NCBI GenBank assembly: GCA_964641415.1
Contig: CAZXMW010000002.1
Span: 124,001 to 188,000, forward strand
DNA: 64,000 bases
Reading direction: 5' to 3'
Source of the DNA: JAHECW01 sp964641415
GTDB taxonomy: Bacteria; Acidobacteriota; Thermoanaerobaculia; Thermoanaerobaculales; Sulfomarinibacteraceae
The position numbers and the translations under genes are program-made. This document shows positions 30,640 through 40,097 of the stretch, piece after piece. The notes beneath the pieces were generated by a model. That model was not told the DNA's origin. It did not search any database and worked only from the letters and a program-made list of their open reading frames with translations. The number at the start of each line of letters is the position of its first letter. The first letter of the stretch is position 1.

Positions 30640-33600
30640 TCAGTTGGTCAGACCGGTGGCGAAGGTCGCCGGGATCAGAATCGGATCCTGGGTCTGATTG
30701 TCGACCTGCGATCCGTAGGCTGCCACCGGACCGCCCGACAGCACCTTGATTTCAATCGAACCGTCCATGTCGCGGTCGCCGATGTAGGCAACGTTGAAGA
30801 CGTTGTCCTGCAGCAGGACGCCCGGCCCGATCTGGAGGTTGTGGATCCGACCGACCCTCTGGCCCGAGGTGTCGTAGATGTTGATGTCGACGGCCGCCGT
30901 GTCGGTCGTGCTGGTGTTGAGGACACCGACGTTGGTCCGGAACCCGGTCTGGTTGTCCGACGAGTTCGACACGCCGGTGATGAAGGCGGAGGCGCCCTCG
31001 TGGATCAGGTCGGCCTGGCCGAAGACCTTGAGGTTCTGGCCGAAGGTGCCGCCGAAGCCGTCGACGTTGTAGGTCTTGGCGACGATCTGAGGCGCCGGCG
31101 AGCCGTCGATACCGCGCACCACGAAGTAGCCCTTGGACTCGACTCCCGACGGCAGCATGGTCTCGCCGAGCACATTGGCGAAGAACATCGCGTTGGCCGA
31201 GCCGATGTCGAGGCGCATGACCGGGGTGAAGCCGATCTGGGCGTTCTCGGGCGAGAAGTACTCGACCCGCGCCGCCATCGTATCGAGGGAGTGGTTGAAG
31301 AAGGTGATGTCGGACTGCCAGAACGAGTCGTTGGCCCCCGGCAGGAAGGCCAGACCGGGAACCCAGAACGTCGAGTCGCTCTGCCCGACGGCCTCGACGT
31401 GGACCGGATCGCCGGTGGCGTTGTCGATGATCGACGCGCTGACCGTCACATCATGGTCGTTGGTGAAGACATAGAGCGAGAAGATGTTGAGGTCGGACAA
31501 CACGCCGGCCTGATCGGCGATGCGGACGATCTGACGGGTGCTCTGGGGCAGCACCGCCACCTCGACGGGATCGCCGACGATCTCGCCGGCGTCGTTCATG
31601 ACTCGAATCACCACGCCGCCCGCATACTTGTCGGACAGGTTGGCCAGGCTGAGGTTGGTCCGGTAGTACAGGTTCTCCGCGAGACCGGTGAGCAGCAGGA
31701 AGCCGTCGGTGTTGGGCTGGACCGGCACCGCGCGGACGAACTGACCGAAGGTCCCGTCCGGGGTGTCGTTGAAGGTGCGGGACATGATGAGCGGCGTGAC
31801 CTCGGTCTCCTGACCGAAGACGAAGCGCAGCGAGCCCTTGTTGTCGTCGCCCTGAATTCCGGGAATCGAGTTGACGATGTCGTCGAAGACCCGGGTTCCC
31901 CTGCGCTCGAGAACGAACTCGATCCCCGGTACGACCCCCTGGTTGTTGTTGGTCTCCTCGGGCAGGAACTCGATGAGCACGTCGACCGGATCGCTGCCCG
32001 GGTTGAAGATCCGCAGGTCGGTCTTCCACATGGTCTGGTTGAGGCCCGGGGTGTGGACCGCAGACGGCACAAGGAAGACGTCCGGTTCGGGCTCGGGCAC
32101 GTCGATGATCTCCAGCGTGCTTGTCGTGCTGTCCGACCCGGCGCAGTTGGAGGCGATGAGCTCGACGTCGTAGAAGCCCGGATCGGTGAAGACGTGGGTG
32201 AAGTCCTGCTCGGTGCTGGTGACGATGACCTGCGAGCCCTTGCGCACGGTCCACAGCCACTCGGTCGGCGCGGTATCACCACCGCCGCCGCCACCACCAC
32301 CACCGCCGCCGCCACCGCCACCGCCACCGCCACCGCCGCCGCCGCCGAGCTGGAAGATGCTGTGGGTCTGGTTCTGGACCGAGATCGAGCCGCTGCGGTC
32401 GCCGCCGGTGTTCTCGGCGACGTCATAGCTGACGCTGCCGCTGCCGGTGCCGCTGGCCCCCGCGGTGATGGTCACCCAGGGGTTGCCGGTGGATGACGTC
32501 CAGGCGCAACCGGCCTGGGTGTTGACGTCGAAGGTCATGTTGCCCCCCGCCGCCGGGAAGTTCCAGTTCGGCGGGTTCAGGGTGTAGGTGCAGGTCGGAA
32601 CCCCGCCGCAGCTGCCGGAGTCCTGGACCGTGACCGTGCGCGAGGTCGAGCCGAGAACCGACCCGGTATCCGGGTCCTTGACGGTCACCGACACGGTCTT
32701 GTCGCCCGCCGAGGCGAACTCGAAGCCGATGGTGTGGCAGTCGCCGAAGAACGGCGTACAGACCTGGATCTGGGGGTTTCCGGCGCAGCCGCTCTCGCCG
32801 AAGTCCCACTCGGCGCGAAGGTCGCCGGTGTGGCCGGTGATGATGAAGGTCACCAGCTCGCCGATCTCCGGGCTGGTCGGGCTCCAATTGAGCCCGGTCG
32901 CCGCGAGCTTGAGCTCGTCGCCGCCCGAGGTGTCGGTGAAGGTCACGACCTCGTCCTCGAGGGCCGGGCTCGGGCTGATGGTGAACGACGCCGTCGGCGG
33001 CCCGTCCTTGCCGCAGAACGGCGGGCACTCGCCGCTGTTCTGGACCGTCAGGCTCTTGGTCTGCGGTCCGGTGGTGGTCTCCATGGTGATCAGCTTGACC
33101 CCGGGGTCGGCCCAGGCCCACTCGATCTCGTTGCACTCGCCGGCGGCGCCCGAGCAGGTGACGACCGGGGGATCGCCCTGGCAGCTCGGCGAGGTGAAGC
33201 TCCAGCTTTCGACCTCGAGTCGGGGATCGGTGGTGAAGGTCACGGTCTCACCGATCTCGGGCGACCAGATGTCGAAGTCGAAGTTCACCGGGATGAACGG
33301 GTGGTTCTGGACCACCGTGAAGTCGTCCGAGAAACCGCCGGCGCCGGTGACCGAGATCGTACCCTCGCGCTGGTGCGGGGTTTCGTTCTCGGCGACGACG
33401 AAGCTCACCGATCCCGAACCGGCGCCGCTCGGGGACGACACGAAGATCCAGCCGTCGGGCGTCGACGCCTGCCAGCTGCAGCTCTCATCCGACGCGTTGA
33501 TGTTGAAGCTGCCGCTGCCGCCGGCCGGCTCGAAGACCGCCTGGTGGTTGCCGAGGTTGAAGTTGCACACCACGCCGGCGGCCTGGTTCACGGAGTGGCT

Positions 33601-36273
33601 CTTGCCGGCGGCGGTGATCACCGCCTGGCGCGCCGAACCGGTGTTGGCCGTCACCTGGTAGGTCACGGTACCGGAGCCGGTGCCGCTCGAGCCGGACACG
33701 ATGTTGATCCAGCCGGCGTTCTCGCTCGCCGACCACGAGCAGCCTGTCGACGGGGTGGTCGTGACGGTGATCGTGCCGGTACCGCCGTCGCTGCCGAACG
33801 AGCGGGAGGTCGGGTTGATGCTGTAGGTGCAGGTGCCGCCGCCGCAGCTGCCGCTGCTCTGCACCGTCACCAGGCGGCTGACCTGGGGCTGCTGGACACC
33901 TCCGGTGGTGGTGACCGTCAGCTTGACGGTTTTGCTGCCGCCGCTCGCGTAGGCGAAGGGCGCGATGTCGCAGGAGATCGAGCCCGGCGTGCAGGTGAAG
34001 AAGCGCGACGCGCCGCCGCAGCCGGTGGCGCCGAAGTCCCAATCCGCCTGCACGATGTCGCTGGCCGACACGCCGTTGACCTGGAAGGTGATGTTGGTGC
34101 CGATCTCGGGGTTGGCGGGGAACCAGGTGAAGTCGACCTGGATGTTGCCGTCGGCGACCTCGAGGTCCTCGACGAGCGCGACGTCGACGTCGCTGTTGCC
34201 GGTGTTGGTCAGGGTGAGCCGGAAGTCGTAGGCGCCCGGGCTCAGGGTCTCGGCGGGAATGACGCACTGCTCGCCGGGGTCGGTCGAGACCTTGTCACAG
34301 CCGCTGAGCTGGTTGACGACGGTCTGGGTTCCGGGTGTGAGCACGTCCCAGTCGAAGTCGAGCGTCGCGCCGGTCTGGGCCGCCGAGGTGCTCGACAGCG
34401 TGATCGTCTCGTTGTGCAGCGGGCTGGTCGGCGCGATGGTGAAGGCGGCCGCCACCGACGAGATCTGGCGGACCTGCTGCGCCGTGGTGGTGTAGGGCGC
34501 CCCGGGCTGGCCGGGGGCGTCGTGGCGGTACTGCACGGTCAAATCGAAGGTCCACTGGCCGCTCTGGTCGAGCACGACGCCGGGAACCGGGGAACCCTGA
34601 TAGTTGGTCGGGCGCCCCACCGGGTCGGTGACGACCCAGTCAAAAGGGCTGCCACCCCCCGGGTCGCCCGGCTGCCCCTCGGCCACCGCGGTCAGGCTCA
34701 CCGTGTCGCCGGTGATGGCGACCGGAGGGGTGATGGTGATCGTCGCCTCGGGCGTGCGGTCGATGGCGACCTGCTGGCTCTTGACCTGATCGGGCGTGCC
34801 TCCCGGAACGTAGGGAAACTCGTCGCTCTCGACCGCGACGTGGGCCCAGAACACGTCGGCCGACGCCATGTCGGCCGGCAGGGTGTAGTTGAGGGGGAAG
34901 TTCGACGACACCAGGGTCGTGGATCCGGAGAGCACGGCGTCGCCGTGCGGGCTCGGCCCGTCGGTGATCCAGGTCGCGTAGCGCTCGCCGCTGAGCGAGG
35001 TGTTGGTCACCGTGAGCTGGTTGCCGGGAAACGCGGGCTGCGGCGACAGGGCCAGGTTGGCGACCGGCTCGACCGGCCCCGCGCACGCCGTCGGGTCGAT
35101 GACCTGGAGCACGCTGTAGCGCGACAGATACAAGGCGGTGCCGTCGTCGGAGAACAGCGCCATGTCCTCCTTGACGCAGGCGCCGAGGCTGTTCCAGGCG
35201 TGGCTCGGGTCCCAGAACGACTGGTCGAGGGGCGCCGGGTTCGACGGGTTGGAGACGTCGAAGGTCTGCGGCGTGGTGCCGCTGTACTGCTGCGCCACGT
35301 GGACGATCGGGTACTCGATGGCGACCGAGTTGGCGTCGTCGAGACCGACCAGGGTCGTGGTGGAAAGCAGCTGCGGGGCCACCGGAGTGCCGCTGCCGTA
35401 GCCGATGTCGTAGATCCGCAGCACGCCGGTGTTCGCCACCGCCAGCAGACCGGCAATCTCGTCCACCGCCGCTCCGTAGCCGCGGAACATGTTGGCCCGG
35501 TCGATGCCGCCGTTGCCCATGTAGTCGAGGCCGAAGGTCGGGCTGGTCCGCACCCGGTAGATCCTGAAGTTGTCGAACAGCTCGGACATGTAGATGACCG
35601 GCGGGTTGGTGCCCTCGACCTGGAGACCGTTGGCGATCTGCGGTCCGAAGGCGCCGTTCTCGAGGCACTGGAGCAACGGGTTGCCGCCCTCGTCGATGCC
35701 GTTGAACTGGTAGACGCCGGAGGTGTTGCCGCTGCACGGGGTGGAACCCAGGGTCGCCGCCACCAGGTACTGCTGACCGCCGTACGAGAAGGTGTAACTG
35801 CCCTTGACGATGGTCGCCGCCGAGTTGAAGGTCTTGGGTCCGAAGCTCGGGTTGGCGCCGGTGCCGAGGTCGAACAGAACCGTACCCGCCTTGTAGCTGG
35901 CGACCCCCCACCGGCAGTCGTCACACACCGAGAAGTTGAAGAGGTCGTAGTCGGAGTCGCCGACGTTGGGGATGTTGAAGTTGGATGTCGTCACCGAAAG
36001 CGGGCTCTGCGGGTTGTTGACGTTGAAAACCTTGATCTCGTTGCCCTCGTCGACGAAGAGGTAGTCGTTGCCCTTCCAGGTGATGGTCTGGAGCCGGAAC
36101 ACCCGGTCGATCTCCGGCTGCGAGCTGCAGTCTCCGGGGGTGTAGGTGAAGTTCTGCAGGTGCTCGAAGCAGGCCTGGGCCGCTGCCGGCGCAGCCGGAA
36201 TCAGCAACAACGACAGCGCAACGGCCAGCGCGACCGCGCGGAAAAGACGACGGATCGAAAGAGAGCGGATCAT
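30640..36273 (-). CDS. Giant secreted multidomain protein: propeller-like, PKD-like and BACON domains, poly-Gly
   Basis: 1877 residues. Signal peptide (about 1-34, ending AAPAAAQA), then an LVIVD-like beta-propeller region (about 45-390), several PKD/Ig-like segments, two tandem BACON domains (about 810-990: CTYSINPTSRSFGSDGGTGT and CNFNLGNHQAVFEPAGG), further PKD-like parts, a third BACON (about 1228-1308), a run of 23 glycines (32278-32346), another PKD part and a C-terminal region (from about 1394, VFLVPSAVHTPGLNQTMWKT) common in acidobacterial secreted proteins. GGAGG at 36283-36279 sets the start at ATG 36273; a strong promoter lies just upstream. Probably a cell-surface or secreted glycan/adhesion protein; no catalytic site seen. 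Confidence 0.9.
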   Translation of the reverse strand: MIRSLSIRRLFRAVALAVALSLLLIPAAPAAAQACFEHLQNFTYTPGDCSSQPEIDRVFRLQTITWKGNDYLFVDEGNEIKVFNVNNPQSPLSVTTSNFNIPNVGDSDYDLFNFSVCDDCRWGVASYKAGTVLFDLGTGANPSFGPKTFNSAATIVKGSYTFSYGGQQYLVAATLGSTPCSGNTSGVYQFNGIDEGGNPLLQCLENGAFGPQIANGLQVEGTNPPVIYMSELFDNFRIYRVRTSPTFGLDYMGNGGIDRANMFRGYGAAVDEIAGLLAVANTGVLRIYDIGYGSGTPVAPQLLSTTTLVGLDDANSVAIEYPIVHVAQQYSGTTPQTFDVSNPSNPAPLDQSFWDPSHAWNSLGACVKEDMALFSDDGTALYLSRYSVLQVIDPTACAGPVEPVANLALSPQPAFPGNQLTVTNTSLSGERYATWITDGPSPHGDAVLSGSTTLVSSNFPLNYTLPADMASADVFWAHVAVESDEFPYVPGGTPDQVKSQQVAIDRTPEATITITPPVAITGDTVSLTAVAEGQPGDPGGGSPFDWVVTDPVGRPTNYQGSPVPGVVLDQSGQWTFDLTVQYRHDAPGQPGAPYTTTAQQVRQISSVAAAFTIAPTSPLHNETITLSSTSAAQTGATLDFDWDVLTPGTQTVVNQLSGCDKVSTDPGEQCVIPAETLSPGAYDFRLTLTNTGNSDVDVALVEDLEVADGNIQVDFTWFPANPEIGTNITFQVNGVSASDIVQADWDFGATGCGGASRFFTCTPGSISCDIAPFAYASGGSKTVKLTVTTTGGVQQPQVSRLVTVQSSGSCGGGTCTYSINPTSRSFGSDGGTGTITVTTTPSTGCSWSASENAGWINIVSGSSGTGSGTVTYQVTANTGSARQAVITAAGKSHSVNQAAGVVCNFNLGNHQAVFEPAGGSGSFNINASDESCSWQASTPDGWIFVSSPSGAGSGSVSFVVAENETPHQREGTISVTGAGGFSDDFTVVQNHPFIPVNFDFDIWSPEIGETVTFTTDPRLEVESWSFTSPSCQGDPPVVTCSGAAGECNEIEWAWADPGVKLITMETTTGPQTKSLTVQNSGECPPFCGKDGPPTASFTISPSPALEDEVVTFTDTSGGDELKLAATGLNWSPTSPEIGELVTFIITGHTGDLRAEWDFGESGCAGNPQIQVCTPFFGDCHTIGFEFASAGDKTVSVTVKDPDTGSVLGSTSRTVTVQDSGSCGGVPTCTYTLNPPNWNFPAAGGNMTFDVNTQAGCAWTSSTGNPWVTITAGASGTGSGSVSYDVAENTGGDRSGSISVQNQTHSIFQLGGGGGGGGGGGGGGGGGGGGGGGDTAPTEWLWTVRKGSQVIVTSTEQDFTHVFTDPGFYDVELIASNCAGSDSTTSTLEIIDVPEPEPDVFLVPSAVHTPGLNQTMWKTDLRIFNPGSDPVDVLIEFLPEETNNNQGVVPGIEFVLERRGTRVFDDIVNSIPGIQGDDNKGSLRFVFGQETEVTPLIMSRTFNDTPDGTFGQFVRAVPVQPNTDGFLLLTGLAENLYYRTNLSLANLSDKYAGGVVIRVMNDAGEIVGDPVEVAVLPQSTRQIVRIADQAGVLSDLNIFSLYVFTNDHDVTVSASIIDNATGDPVHVEAVGQSDSTFWVPGLAFLPGANDSFWQSDITFFNHSLDTMAARVEYFSPENAQIGFTPVMRLDIGSANAMFFANVLGETMLPSGVESKGYFVVRGIDGSPAPQIVAKTYNVDGFGGTFGQNLKVFGQADLIHEGASAFITGVSNSSDNQTGFRTNVGVLNTSTTDTAAVDINIYDTSGQRVGRIHNLQIGPGVLLQDNVFNVAYIGDRDMDGSIEIKVLSGGPVAAYGSQVDNQTQDPILIPATFATGLTN
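32278..32346 (-). repeat. Triplet microsatellite encoding 23 glycines
   Basis: Uninterrupted GGC/GGT codons. A length-variable tract in frame, between the third BACON domain and a PKD domain; slippage by multiples of three would change linker length, and other slips would truncate the protein. Confidence 0.95.
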
Positions 36274-36292
36274 GCTCACCTCCACGCAGACA

Positions 36293-36322
36293 ACTATAGG
36301 CAACGAAAAAGCCGGCTGTCAA
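36293..36322 (-). promoter_or_regulatory. Sigma70-type promoter of the giant secreted protein
   Basis: TTGACA (36322-36317), 18-bp spacer, TATAGT (36298-36293); start predicted near 36286, 13 bases before the ATG. From 36323 to 36560 I see no gene. Confidence 0.75.
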
Positions 36323-36550
36323 CTCGCGACAGCGGAGATTAGGACGAATTTTTTCAACCACTTAGCCGATCAAAGGCGGCTGTGACCACGGTCACGAGAG
36401 CCCTCCGAGTCGTCCGTGAGTCGCGGATCGCGGAACCAGCTCCGCGGTCCGTCCGTCAGTATGGCAATCCAGCGATCGAGTGTCCAGCCGAATCAGGACC
36501 CGTGACAGATGTTTCACATCTCCGGGGTGAGCGGGTCGCCGGGCGCCCGG

Positions 36551-36583
36551 CAAATAAGAACGGGGCGGCCTGACGGCCGCCCC
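36551..36583 (-). terminator. Rho-independent terminator
   Basis: GGGGCGGCC and its complement around TGAC (36562-36583), followed on the minus strand by GTTCTTATTTG. Ends the 505-residue secreted-protein gene. Confidence 0.85.
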
Positions 36584-36614
36584 GGAAAGAAGAGCCCTGA
36601 GGCCCGATTGCCGA

Positions 36615-38132
36615 TTAGTTGGTCGGCGGAGCGTTGCCCGGCGAGACCGCGTAACCGTCGGGGTTGACGTAGCTGTAGTTCACGCCCAGGTTGGGCAGGT
36701 ACTGGTCGCTGAAGCAGTTCCAGTTCGCCATGACGGCGGCGTCCATGGCGGCGGACCACTGGTCGGCGGCGTTGTACTTGACGCCCATCCAGGTCTGGTA
36801 GAAGTCATCCGGCGGGTTGGTGGCGCCCGGCGGGTAGTTCGAGGCCGGCCACACGAAGAGCATCCAGCCGAAGGCGCCCGGAGTGTCGAACTGGTCGACG
36901 GGGACCTCCTGGGTCTCCAGCGGGATCAGGTTCGGGATGACCGACTCGCCGCCCGGCTGCGACCACGGCACCGTCGAAACGGTGGTGACCATCTCGTCCT
37001 CGTCCCACGCATAGTAGGTGTAGGCGTGGCAGTTGGAGGCGACGAGGGACGACGGCGAGACCTTGACGCCGCCGACGCGCTCGAGGTCGTTGGTCCAGTC
37101 TAAAGCACTGGAGCCCTTGAAGACGCGGATGTCGGTGCCGATGTTGGGGATGCCGGCGCCGAGGTAGCGGAAGGCCCACGCGGTGGGCAGCGGCTCACGG
37201 AAGTCGGACACGCCGTCGTTCAGCGCCGCGTAGCGGTGGTAGAAGGACACCGGCAGGCCGGTCGGAGCGGTCGTGGCGACGCTGCCGAGGTCGAGATCGG
37301 CCTCGAGGTGGACGGCGGCACTGGCCTCGGAGAAGCGCTCCTCGGTGTTGGTCCAGAAGACGTCACCGATCAGCACGTTGTCGTAGCGGGCCTCGTCGAT
37401 GAAGTAGCCGGCCTGGTCGGGAAACAGCTTGTTGCAGTTCTCGACGACATCGGCGGTGATGTACATCCAGGTCGGGTAGGTGGTGTCGCGTTCGGCCCAG
37501 AACGGCGTCGGGGTGAGCGCGTAGGCACCCGAGAAGGGCTTGTCGCAGTCGTCGCTTTGGAGGCGATCAACGGTCTGGCTGACCTGCAGGTAGCCCTGGA
37601 ACAGGTTCAGGAAGCCCGGCGGAATCGGGTTGGTCTCATACAGGCCGGGGTACGAGCTGTTGCTGGTGTTGCAACGGTCGCCCAGGCTGTTGGTCGGCTG
37701 CGGGTCGTCGAGACCCGGGTTCAGCCACGAGCCGTTCAGCGTGTTGGCCGCCGAGACCGGACCGTTGACCGACACACCCTCGTTGCCGGTGTGCGGCTCC
37801 CACTTCGTCACCGGCAGCTGGCCGTTGATGAAGATGTCACGGATGTTCATCGAGATGACATCGTAACCGGTGAGGATGATGTTGAAGTCGAGGATCGCCG
37901 CCGAGAAATCGGTCCACACCGTCACGTGGACGACCTGGGCCTCCGACGACACGTTGGTGATCGAGAAGGTGGTGCTCGTCCCGGTCAGCGGCGCATTGTA
38001 GTCAAGCGACACGAACGGGAACAACAGGGTGGCTGCCGGGACCGCGTCGAAGGCGCAGACGTTCGCGTACACGACGCTGCTTGCGCCCAGGACCAGCGCG
38101 CCGACCAGCGCGAGAGTCACAAATCTTTTCAT
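36615..38132 (-). CDS. Secreted protein of unknown function, strongly expressed type
   Basis: 505 residues with signal peptide (MKRFVTLALVGALVLGASSVVYA). Mature part starts with NVCAFDAVPAATLLFPFVSLDY, continues with beta-rich segments (FSITNVSSEAQVVHVTVWTDF) and many Trp/Tyr/Asn residues, with several cysteines that could pair outside the cell. The opening, a V-P-A-A-T-L-L-x-P-x-F pattern, recurs in acidobacterial secreted proteins, function unknown. AAGGAG 8 bases before ATG 38132, a near-consensus promoter, a long leader with a small ORF, and its own terminator suggest a highly expressed single-gene unit. Confidence 0.88.
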   Translation of the reverse strand: MKRFVTLALVGALVLGASSVVYANVCAFDAVPAATLLFPFVSLDYNAPLTGTSTTFSITNVSSEAQVVHVTVWTDFSAAILDFNIILTGYDVISMNIRDIFINGQLPVTKWEPHTGNEGVSVNGPVSAANTLNGSWLNPGLDDPQPTNSLGDRCNTSNSSYPGLYETNPIPPGFLNLFQGYLQVSQTVDRLQSDDCDKPFSGAYALTPTPFWAERDTTYPTWMYITADVVENCNKLFPDQAGYFIDEARYDNVLIGDVFWTNTEERFSEASAAVHLEADLDLGSVATTAPTGLPVSFYHRYAALNDGVSDFREPLPTAWAFRYLGAGIPNIGTDIRVFKGSSALDWTNDLERVGGVKVSPSSLVASNCHAYTYYAWDEDEMVTTVSTVPWSQPGGESVIPNLIPLETQEVPVDQFDTPGAFGWMLFVWPASNYPPGATNPPDDFYQTWMGVKYNAADQWSAAMDAAVMANWNCFSDQYLPNLGVNYSYVNPDGYAVSPGNAPPTN

Positions 38133-38155
38133 TACTCAGCTCCTTCCATTCGAAA

Positions 38156-38221
38156 TTACAGATCCGAAACATGCGATTTTGCGACCCTTGCGGGCCCACT
38201 CCACTTCCACTTCTGCCGCAT
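38156..38221 (-). CDS. 21-residue leader ORF with near-perfect Shine-Dalgarno
   Basis: MRQKWKWSGPARVAKSHVSD-Leu, basic and Trp/Lys-rich. AGGAGGTGAT overlaps its ATG, an unusually exact match to the 16S rRNA tail but with very short spacing, so it may bind ribosomes without efficient initiation. It ends 23 bases before the start of the secreted-protein gene, inside the 145-base leader made by the promoter at 38284-38313. Confidence 0.4.
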   Translation of the reverse strand: MRQKWKWSGPARVAKSHVSDL

Positions 38222-38283
38222 CACCTCCTGTTAAGTATTTTTTTCTCATAACCTTGAATCCGTTTTATGTCACCACACCATAA

Positions 38284-38313
38284 AATATAGCACCGCAACC
38301 TTCACGCTGTCAA
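38284..38313 (-). promoter_or_regulatory. Sigma70-type promoter with long 5' leader
   Basis: TTGACA (38313-38308), 18-bp spacer, TATATT (38289-38284). Transcript would start near 38277, about 145 bases before ATG 38132. Confidence 0.78.
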
Positions 38314-38376
38314 GAGTCGAGCGCTTTCTCCACACTGCGTTGATTATCGAACGACGTCGTGCAGATTGTCAAGACG

Positions 38377-40071
38377 TCACCGGTCGACCTTGCCGGTGAG
38401 CCACAACCGGACGCCGCCCGGAGACTCGTCGACCACGGCGAATGCGGCGACGATGTCGTCGAGCCCGTCGCCGTTGACGTCGACGAGGTGGATGTCGAAC
38501 GCCCGGCCGAGCCCGCTGATCTCGGGGCTCTGCTCGAGCAGGAAGACGCCGTCGCCGGCGCCGATCCAGATTTCCAGCCCGCCGAGCTTGCGGCCCGCCA
38601 CGAGATCGGTCAGCCCGTCGCCGTTGAGATCGCCGACGCCGACGCGGACGTAGGGGTCGGTCCGGTCGTCGTCGAAGTAGACCGCGCCCTCCGGCGCGAC
38701 CAACCCGTCGTCGGTCCACTGGTACCTGATCAGACCGGTCCGCGCGCTGTTGACGCCGCCGATCATTCGGTACTGCATGAACGCGGCGTAGATCTCGCGG
38801 ATGCCGTCGTCGCGCACCCGCGGCTCGACGTCGAAGTGGTAGGCATTGCTCAAAACGCCGTGGGAGTACTCCTCGACCCAGCCGTCGTCGCGGTTGAAGT
38901 AGACCAGGGAGCGCCAGTCGGCGGTGTTGGCGCCGAGCACCAGGTCGACGCGCCCGTCGCCGTCGATGTCGGCGTGCTCGATGTCGTCGCTGATGACGAC
39001 GATGGGCAGGCCGTCCTCGATGAGCTGCCAGCCGCTCTCGGTGTTGAGCAGCAGCCACACGGTGGGCGCTCCCTCGACCCGCTGCTGGCTGCCCATGTCG
39101 AGGTCGAGCTCGGCGATGAAGGCGATGTCCTCGCGCCCGTTTCCGTCGAAGTCGGCCACCGTGCAGGCGCGCGAGGTCAGCCGCGGATCCGGCGCTTTGA
39201 GCCGCTCGCTGCGGCCGAAGCCTCCGGCGCCGTCGCCGTACAGGATGTACTGCTGCTTGAAGTGGATCGCGAGCACGATGTCGCGGTGGCCGTCGCCGTC
39301 GAAGTCGCCGGTGGCGATCCCGCCGTAGTCGTACGGGATGCCGCGCAGCCAGCCGGACTCGTCCATCAGACGGAAGTTACCGGCGCCCAACCCCTTGTAG
39401 ATGGCGGGCTGGGCGATGCCCTTGCGTGCCGGCGGGAAGACCAGGTCGTCGACGCCGTCCTCGTCGATGTCGTCGCGGACGAAGTTCATCTGCCACAGGC
39501 CGGAGCTCGGCAGACCGCTGTGGTGGGCCGTGAACGACAGCGAGTCGATGAACGGTGGCGGGACGATCTCGGCCGCGAAGTCGACCCAGTAGTGGTAGGA
39601 CCCGTGCTCGCGCTCCCACTCGAACCGCTCCTTGATCAGCCGCTGCTCGCCCTGGCGTTGGCTCCACACTCCGTGCAGCGGCGAGTCCGGATCCTCCGGC
39701 GGGATGCCGCGCAGCCAGAGAGAGGTGTCGTCCTCGTCGACGATCTCCATCTTGATCGACACCGCCGGGTGCGGGTAGGCATGGTCGTCGTCGATCCGCA
39801 CGGCGATGGACTTCTCCACCCGTCGCGGCTCGAGCCAGTCGGCCATGAACTCATCCCAGGTCTGCAGGCCCTTGCGCGGCTCCCATTCGAGCGCGGTCTC
39901 GCCCTGGGCGGTGGCGAACGCTCTCTCCGAGCTCCCGACCTGGAAGTCGGGCTCGGGCGTCGGGCTCGGGATCGGCACCTCGGGCAGCTGGGGCGCCTGG
40001 GCCGACGCCGACGCGGTCGTGACGGCGGCCGAGAGCAGGGTCGAGACGATGACGGTAATGATGCGATTCAT
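38377..40071 (-). CDS. Secreted FG-GAP/VCBS-repeat protein
   Basis: 564 residues with signal peptide (MNRIITVIVSTLLSAAVTTASASA). From about residue 200 on there are at least six calcium-binding D-x-D-x-D-G repeats (DIDEDGVDDLVF, DFDGDGHRDIVL, DFDGNGREDIAF, DIDGDGRVDLVL, DLNGDGLTDLVA, DVNGDGLDDIVA), the hallmark of integrin-like FG-GAP propellers. GGAGG 6 bases before ATG 40071 fixes the start against a much longer frame. Lies 26 bp downstream of the Wzm-like permease, perhaps cotranscribed; likely a surface or extracellular binding protein. Confidence 0.9.
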   Translation of the reverse strand: MNRIITVIVSTLLSAAVTTASASAQAPQLPEVPIPSPTPEPDFQVGSSERAFATAQGETALEWEPRKGLQTWDEFMADWLEPRRVEKSIAVRIDDDHAYPHPAVSIKMEIVDEDDTSLWLRGIPPEDPDSPLHGVWSQRQGEQRLIKERFEWEREHGSYHYWVDFAAEIVPPPFIDSLSFTAHHSGLPSSGLWQMNFVRDDIDEDGVDDLVFPPARKGIAQPAIYKGLGAGNFRLMDESGWLRGIPYDYGGIATGDFDGDGHRDIVLAIHFKQQYILYGDGAGGFGRSERLKAPDPRLTSRACTVADFDGNGREDIAFIAELDLDMGSQQRVEGAPTVWLLLNTESGWQLIEDGLPIVVISDDIEHADIDGDGRVDLVLGANTADWRSLVYFNRDDGWVEEYSHGVLSNAYHFDVEPRVRDDGIREIYAAFMQYRMIGGVNSARTGLIRYQWTDDGLVAPEGAVYFDDDRTDPYVRVGVGDLNGDGLTDLVAGRKLGGLEIWIGAGDGVFLLEQSPEISGLGRAFDIHLVDVNGDGLDDIVAAFAVVDESPGGVRLWLTGKVDR

Positions 40072-40097
40072 GACAACCTCCAACGGGTTCCCGGCCG

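Noticed and set aside
32734..36342. 1202-codon open frame on the plus strand
   Set aside because: Antisense to the giant BACON/PKD protein, with low-complexity Arg/Asp/Gly/Val translation and no start signal.
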